Shown here piece by piece: positions 5,334 to 9,006 of a stretch of DNA of 9,006 nucleotides. Under the pieces are notes generated by a model. It saw nothing but the letters and a program-made list of their open reading frames with translations. It had not been told where the DNA came from and did no database searches. Origin of the DNA: Megamonas sp. UBA1792 (GTDB lineage: Bacteria > Bacillota_C > Negativicutes > Selenomonadales > Selenomonadaceae); contig DCFY01000014.1 of NCBI GenBank assembly GCA_002315155.1, forward strand, positions 1-9,006. The letters run 5' to 3'. The translations under genes were made by a program, and so were the position numbers. Every line of letters starts with the position of its first letter. Position 1 is the stretch's first letter.

Positions 5334-6842
5334 ATGGCTGGTATGGTATATTTGGTAGGTGCGGGTCCGGGAGATTATCGTCTCATCAGTGTGAAGGCTT
5401 GTGATTGCCTCAAAAAAGCAGAGGTCGTTGTCTATGACCGCCTCGCAGATGAGCGAATTCTGAGCTATGCGCCACAGAACGCAGAGCATGTTTATGTGGG
5501 TAAGTCATCGAGTCATCATACGATGAAACAGGGTGATATCAGTCAGCTGCTTGTCGATAAAGCACGGGCTGGCAAATGTGTTGTACGGCTGAAGGGCGGC
5601 GATCCGTTTGTTTTTGGTCGTGGCGGTGAAGAAGCCTTGCTGCTGCAGGAAAATAATCTGTTGTTTGAGATTGTGCCGGGCATTACATCGGCGATATCTG
5701 TACCGGCTTATGCGGGTATCCCAGTTACGCATCGTGGTATGGCAACGTCGTTTGCCGTTATTACAGGTCATGAGGACCCGACAAAGAGTTCTTCGAATAT
5801 GCGTTGGGATAAAATTTCAACGGGTGTTGATACGCTGGTATTTCTTATGGGGATTGCAAATCTGCCGCATATAACAGCAAAGCTTATCGAGAATGGCCGT
5901 AGTGCAGATACGCCGGCAGCTGTTATACGCTGGGGGACAAAGCCGGAGCAGCGTGTGCTGGTGACGACGGTCGGTATGGCAGCGGCCGATGTTGAAAAGG
6001 CACAGCTCAAGCCACCGGCAATTTTTATCGTTGGAGATGTGGTCTCTTTGCGTGAAAAACTTGCATGGTTTGATAATCGTCCGCTTTTTGGCAAGAAAAT
6101 TGTTGTTACGCGAGCGAGAGAGCAGGCTTCAAAGCTTACGCTGGAACTTGAAGAGCTTGGTGCTCAGTGTATTGAGGTACCAGCAATACATACGAAGGAC
6201 CCCGCAGATGGCTATTCAGCTGTAGATAAAGCCATCAGCCAGCTTGCAGCCTATGACTGGTTGATTTTCACCAGCACAAATGGCGTTGATCATTTTTTTG
6301 ATCGTCTGCATAAGGCGGGGCTTGATACACGTGCATTGTCGGCAGCGAAAATTGCGGCAATCGGTACGGCAACAGCTGGTAAATTAAAAGAATACGGCAT
6401 TAGAGCAGATAGTATACCGGCGCAGTTTCGGGCCGAAGGTGTGATTTATGCGTTGAAGGATGATATTTCGCAGGGAACAAAAATTCTTTTGCCAAGAGCT
6501 GAGGAAGCACGGGCAGTTCTACCGGATGAGTTGAGGAGACTTGGTGCAGTCGTTGATGTTGTATCAGTCTATGCGACTGTAGCGGCGGAGATGGATGCAA
6601 CTGTTGTAAAGCAGCAGCTCAGTGCGGGAGAAGTTGATTTTGTAACATTCACAAGTTCGTCGACTGTGACGAATTTTCTGAAGCTTATTGATGGTGATGC
6701 GGCACTTTTGCAACAGACGCAAGTTGCCTGTATCGGGCCAATTACAGCAAAGACATGTGAAGATAACGGCATTGTGCCAGACACGATAGCCGAAACATAT
6801 ACGATTGCCGGACTTGTCGATGCAATCGCAAAAAAAATGTAA
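5334..6842 (+). CDS. cobA-hemD: CobA-HemD fusion: uroporphyrinogen-III C-methyltransferase / uroporphyrinogen-III synthase
   Basis: A single 502-residue bifunctional enzyme. Residues about 4-245 form the SAM-dependent methyltransferase that turns uroporphyrinogen III into precorrin-2: VGAGPGD at 8-14, VVYDRL at 32-37, VVRLKGGDPFVFGRGGEE at 83-100, VPGITSA at 114-120, and GIPVTHR at 128-134. Residues about 250-500 are uroporphyrinogen-III synthase (HemD), which cyclises hydroxymethylbilane with ring-D inversion: KKIVVTRAREQA at its start, IFTSTNGVDHFF at 311-322, LPRAEEAR at 386-393, and TFTSSSTVTNF at 438-448. HemD is poorly conserved, so these Ser/Thr-rich strand motifs and position carry that call. 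This fusion is common in Firmicutes and passes product directly to the corrinoid/siroheme branch. AGGAGG at 5317-5322 is 11 bases before the ATG, favouring Met1 over Met4. The stop codon merges into the hemB ribosome binding site. Confidence 0.95.
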   Translation: MAGMVYLVGAGPGDYRLISVKACDCLKKAEVVVYDRLADERILSYAPQNAEHVYVGKSSSHHTMKQGDISQLLVDKARAGKCVVRLKGGDPFVFGRGGEEALLLQENNLLFEIVPGITSAISVPAYAGIPVTHRGMATSFAVITGHEDPTKSSSNMRWDKISTGVDTLVFLMGIANLPHITAKLIENGRSADTPAAVIRWGTKPEQRVLVTTVGMAAADVEKAQLKPPAIFIVGDVVSLREKLAWFDNRPLFGKKIVVTRAREQASKLTLELEELGAQCIEVPAIHTKDPADGYSAVDKAISQLAAYDWLIFTSTNGVDHFFDRLHKAGLDTRALSAAKIAAIGTATAGKLKEYGIRADSIPAQFRAEGVIYALKDDISQGTKILLPRAEEARAVLPDELRRLGAVVDVVSVYATVAAEMDATVVKQQLSAGEVDFVTFTSSSTVTNFLKLIDGDAALLQQTQVACIGPITAKTCEDNGIVPDTIAETYTIAGLVDAIAKKM

Positions 6843-6858
6843 AGGAAGATGTTTTTAT

Positions 6859-7839
6859 ATGATGGAACAGAAACTTCGCCCGCGTCGTATGCGGATTTCT
6901 GAAGGTGTGCGTGCAATGGTACGTGAAACTTCTTTGTCGGTAAAGGATTTCGTTTATCCGATTTTTGTCGTTCCGGGGGAAAATGTGAAAGAAGAGATTC
7001 CAAGCATGCCGGATGTTTATCATTTGTCTGTTGACAATGCTGTAAAACTTGCGAAAGAAATCTATGCATTGGGAATTCCGTCTGTAGAAGTCTTTGGACT
7101 GCCGGAGTATAAAGATGAAATCGGCTCAAGTGCCTGGGATATGAAGAGTCCTGTACAGTGTGCAATAGCAGCTATTAAGGAAGCGGTGCCGAAGCTTGTG
7201 ATCGTTGGTGATGTTTGCCTTTGCCAGTATACAACACACGGTCATTGCGGTAAACTTTGTGGCCATTATGTTGATAATGATGCAACACTTGAGCTTCTTG
7301 TCAAGGTTGCTGTGAGCCAGGCAAAGGCTGGTGCGGATATCATTGCACCATCAGATATGATGGACGGTCGTATCGGGGCAATTCGTGAAGCTCTTGATAA
7401 GGAAGGATTCCTAAATGTATCGATCATGTCCTATGCTGTGAAATACGCGTCAGGATACTACGGGCCGTTTCGTGATGCAGCTGATTCAACACCGCAGTTT
7501 GGTGATCGAAAGTCGTATCAGATGGACCCGGCAAATTCACGTGAAGCGATGAAGGAAGTTGAACTTGATCTCGCTGAAGGTGCAGATATCATTATGGTAA
7601 AGCCGGCAATGGCTTATCTCGATATCGTCAAGACGGTACGCGAAACCATTAATCGTCCGGTTGCAGTCTATAATGTCAGCGGTGAGTATGCAATGGTTAA
7701 GGCGGCTGCACAGAAGGGCTGGATTGATGAAAAGCGCATCGTGCTGGAAACCCTCACCGGAATGAAGCGCGCTGGTGCAGATATTATTATCACGTATCAT
7801 GCGATTGACGCAGCGAAATGGCTGCAGGAAAACGAATAA
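6859..7839 (+). CDS. hemB: Porphobilinogen synthase (5-aminolevulinate dehydratase), zinc type
   Basis: HemB condenses two 5-aminolevulinates into porphobilinogen. The 326-residue product has normal length. Three cysteines, C120, C122 and C130, in [14 protein letters not shown] form the catalytic zinc site, so this is the zinc-dependent class rather than the Asp-rich magnesium class. The substrate-binding lysines are K195 ([17 protein letters not shown]) and K248 ([11 protein letters not shown]). [13 protein letters not shown] (164-176) and YNVSGEYAM (271-279) are also family signatures. The ATG at 6859 has AAGGAAG (6842-6848) 10 bases upstream. The frame extends back to an ATG at 6805 inside cobA-hemD, but those 18 residues do not resemble HemB and lack a ribosome binding site. 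A second ATG follows immediately at 6862. The 16-bp gap from cobA-hemD indicates cotranscription. Confidence 0.97.
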   Translation: MMEQKLRPRRMRISEGVRAMVRETSLSVKDFVYPIFVVPGENVKEEIPSMPDVYHLSVDNAVKLAKEIYALGIPSVEVFGLPEYKDEIGSSAWDMKSPVQCAIAAIKEAVPKLVIVGDVCLCQYTTHGHCGKLCGHYVDNDATLELLVKVAVSQAKAGADIIAPSDMMDGRIGAIREALDKEGFLNVSIMSYAVKYASGYYGPFRDAADSTPQFGDRKSYQMDPANSREAMKEVELDLAEGADIIMVKPAMAYLDIVKTVRETINRPVAVYNVSGEYAMVKAAAQKGWIDEKRIVLETLTGMKRAGADIIITYHAIDAAKWLQENE

Positions 7840-7858
7840 AGCTCGGGGAGGAACTTCA

Positions 7859-9006
7859 ATGTTACATTTGGAAAAATCGGCAGAAGCTTTTGCCGAAGCT
7901 AAAACGCTTATGCCGGGCGGTGTAAACAGCCCGGTGCGTTCGTATCGCAGTGTTGATTGCAATCCACCATTTATCGCGCGGGCAGAGGGTAGTAAAATTT
8001 ATGATATTGATGGTAATGAATACATCGATTATGTAGGTTCCTGGGGACCTATGGTGGTCGGGCATGCGCATCCACGAGTTGTCAGGGCGCTGCAGGAAGC
8101 AGCAGCGCGCGGTACAAGCTATGGTGCACCGACACTCCTTGAAAGTGAGCTTGCCAAACTTGTCATGAGTATTGTGCCATCCATCGAGGTCATTCGTATG
8201 GTTAACTCAGGAACGGAAGCAACGATGAGTGCGCTGCGTCTTGCTCGTGGCTATACGGGACGCGAAAAGATCATCAAGTTTGTCGGCTGCTATCATGGAC
8301 ACAGTGACAGTCTGCTTGTAAAGGCTGGATCGGGCCTTGCTACGTTTGGTGTGCCGGATAGTCCGGGTGTCACGGCGGGTGTTGCTGCTGATACGATTAC
8401 GGTACCGTACAATGATGTTAATGCGATAACAAAGGTTATGGAGAAATCTGGTGCTGAAATCGCTGCAATTATCGTTGAGCCAATTGCTGGCAATATGGGA
8501 CTTGTGCTGCCAAAGCAAGGCTATCTTGCAAAGCTGCGTGAACTTACAACAAAGTATGGCACACTTCTTATTTTTGATGAAGTCATGTGCGGATTTCGTG
8601 CTTCGCTTGGAGGAGCGCAGGCAGCCTATGGTATTACACCGGATATTACATGTCTTGGAAAGATTATTGGCGGCGGTTTGCCGGTTGCGGCATACGGCGG
8701 CAGACGCGACATTATGCAGAAGGTATCGCCTGCCGGTCCTGTCTATCAGGCGGGTACATTGAGCGGTAATCCGCTGGCAATGACAGCAGGTATCGAGACA
8801 CTGCGTATTCTGACAGAAGAACCGGAGCCTGGCAGCCCGGACTATAGCCGCAAGCTTACGATTATGACAAAGAAGCTCGTGCTGGGCCTGCAGTCAAGAG
8901 CACAGGCAGCCGGGCTCAGGGTACAGGTACATCAGGCGGGTTCAATGTTTGGCGTGTTCTTTAATGAAAATGAAGTCTATGATTATGATACAGCGGCAGC
9001 ATCAGA
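7859..9006 (+). CDS. hemL: Glutamate-1-semialdehyde 2,1-aminomutase, 3' end outside the window
   Basis: HemL is the PLP enzyme that isomerises the HemA product glutamate-1-semialdehyde to 5-aminolevulinate. The frame is open from ATG 7859 to the window end, giving 382 codons. The family is usually about 425-430 residues, so roughly the last 45 are missing. Signatures are [11 protein letters not shown] (19-29), [13 protein letters not shown] (60-72), the cofactor-phosphate loop [17 protein letters not shown] (114-130), CYHGHSD (144-150), DEVMCGFR (240-247), the Schiff-base lysine K268 in [16 protein letters not shown], and [10 protein letters not shown] (299-308). DEVMCGFR has Cys where DEVMTGFR is usual. 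GGGGAGG at 7845-7851 is 7 bases before the ATG, a strong ribosome binding site. It follows hemB by 19 bp. Having hemL with hemA confirms the C5 route and excludes a glycine-dependent ALA synthase. Confidence 0.97.
   Translation, partial: MLHLEKSAEAFAEAKTLMPGGVNSPVRSYRSVDCNPPFIARAEGSKIYDIDGNEYIDYVGSWGPMVVGHAHPRVVRALQEAAARGTSYGAPTLLESELAKLVMSIVPSIEVIRMVNSGTEATMSALRLARGYTGREKIIKFVGCYHGHSDSLLVKAGSGLATFGVPDSPGVTAGVAADTITVPYNDVNAITKVMEKSGAEIAAIIVEPIAGNMGLVLPKQGYLAKLRELTTKYGTLLIFDEVMCGFRASLGGAQAAYGITPDITCLGKIIGGGLPVAAYGGRRDIMQKVSPAGPVYQAGTLSGNPLAMTAGIETLRILTEEPEPGSPDYSRKLTIMTKKLVLGLQSRAQAAGLRVQVHQAGSMFGVFFNENEVYDYDTAAAS

Noticed and set aside
6569..7165. Minus-strand open frame of 198 codons spanning the cobA-hemD/hemB junction
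   Set aside because: It crosses two well-supported genes and has no recognisable motif or ribosome binding site.
8451..8762. Plus-strand open frame of 103 codons within hemL
   Set aside because: The hemL frame is continuous from 7859 to the window end with all motifs, so this alternative frame is a shadow and not evidence of a frameshift.
1..9006. Mobile element, CRISPR array, tRNA/rRNA gene, or an undescribed defence-type system
   Set aside because: No transposase or integrase motif, no regularly spaced repeat, no tRNA-like cloverleaf noticed by eye, and essentially all sequence is accounted for by housekeeping genes; a tRNAscan or covariance-model search would be the decisive check.

Overview
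The window looks like chromosome from a Gram-negative-type (diderm) Firmicute, most likely a Negativicute of the Selenomonas/Mitsuokella kind. This is inferred from an outer-membrane secretin gene combined with a Firmicute-style tetrapyrrole operon (separate precorrin-2 dehydrogenase, CobA-HemD fusion, C5-pathway HemA/HemL) and strong AGGAGG-type ribosome binding sites. All genes read on the + strand and every protein-coding call is a recognisable family.

Layout. Positions 1-101 are the 3' end of an unidentified gene, possibly a pilus/secretion inner-membrane component. Positions 118-1464 encode a compact secretin (PilQ/GspD superfamily) with a signal peptide. After 29 bp comes a NarL/DegU-type response regulator (1494-2165). 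A strong intrinsic terminator (2177-2219) closes this unit. Just beyond it lie two good sigma-70-type promoters (-10 boxes at 2250-2255 and 2315-2320) and an inverted repeat in the leader. These start the second unit: sirC (2402-3040), hemA (3009-4328), hemC (4288-5229), a cobA-hemD fusion (5334-6842), hemB (6859-7839) and hemL (7859 to past the window end).

How the genes work together. HemA reduces glutamyl-tRNA to glutamate-1-semialdehyde and HemL converts that to 5-aminolevulinate. HemB makes porphobilinogen, HemC makes hydroxymethylbilane, and the HemD half of the fusion closes it to uroporphyrinogen III. The CobA half methylates this to precorrin-2 and SirC oxidises precorrin-2 to sirohydrochlorin. 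The operon as seen therefore covers glutamyl-tRNA to sirohydrochlorin, the entry to siroheme and corrinoids (cobalamin). No gene for the protoheme branch (hemE onward) is in view.

The window is mostly ordinary. I found no mobile element, CRISPR array, RNA gene or previously undescribed system. The points worth a second look are modest: Glu in place of the catalytic Asp in SirC, the promoter/inverted-repeat leader, the structured 104-bp gap before cobA-hemD, and a kinase-less response regulator tied to a secretin gene.
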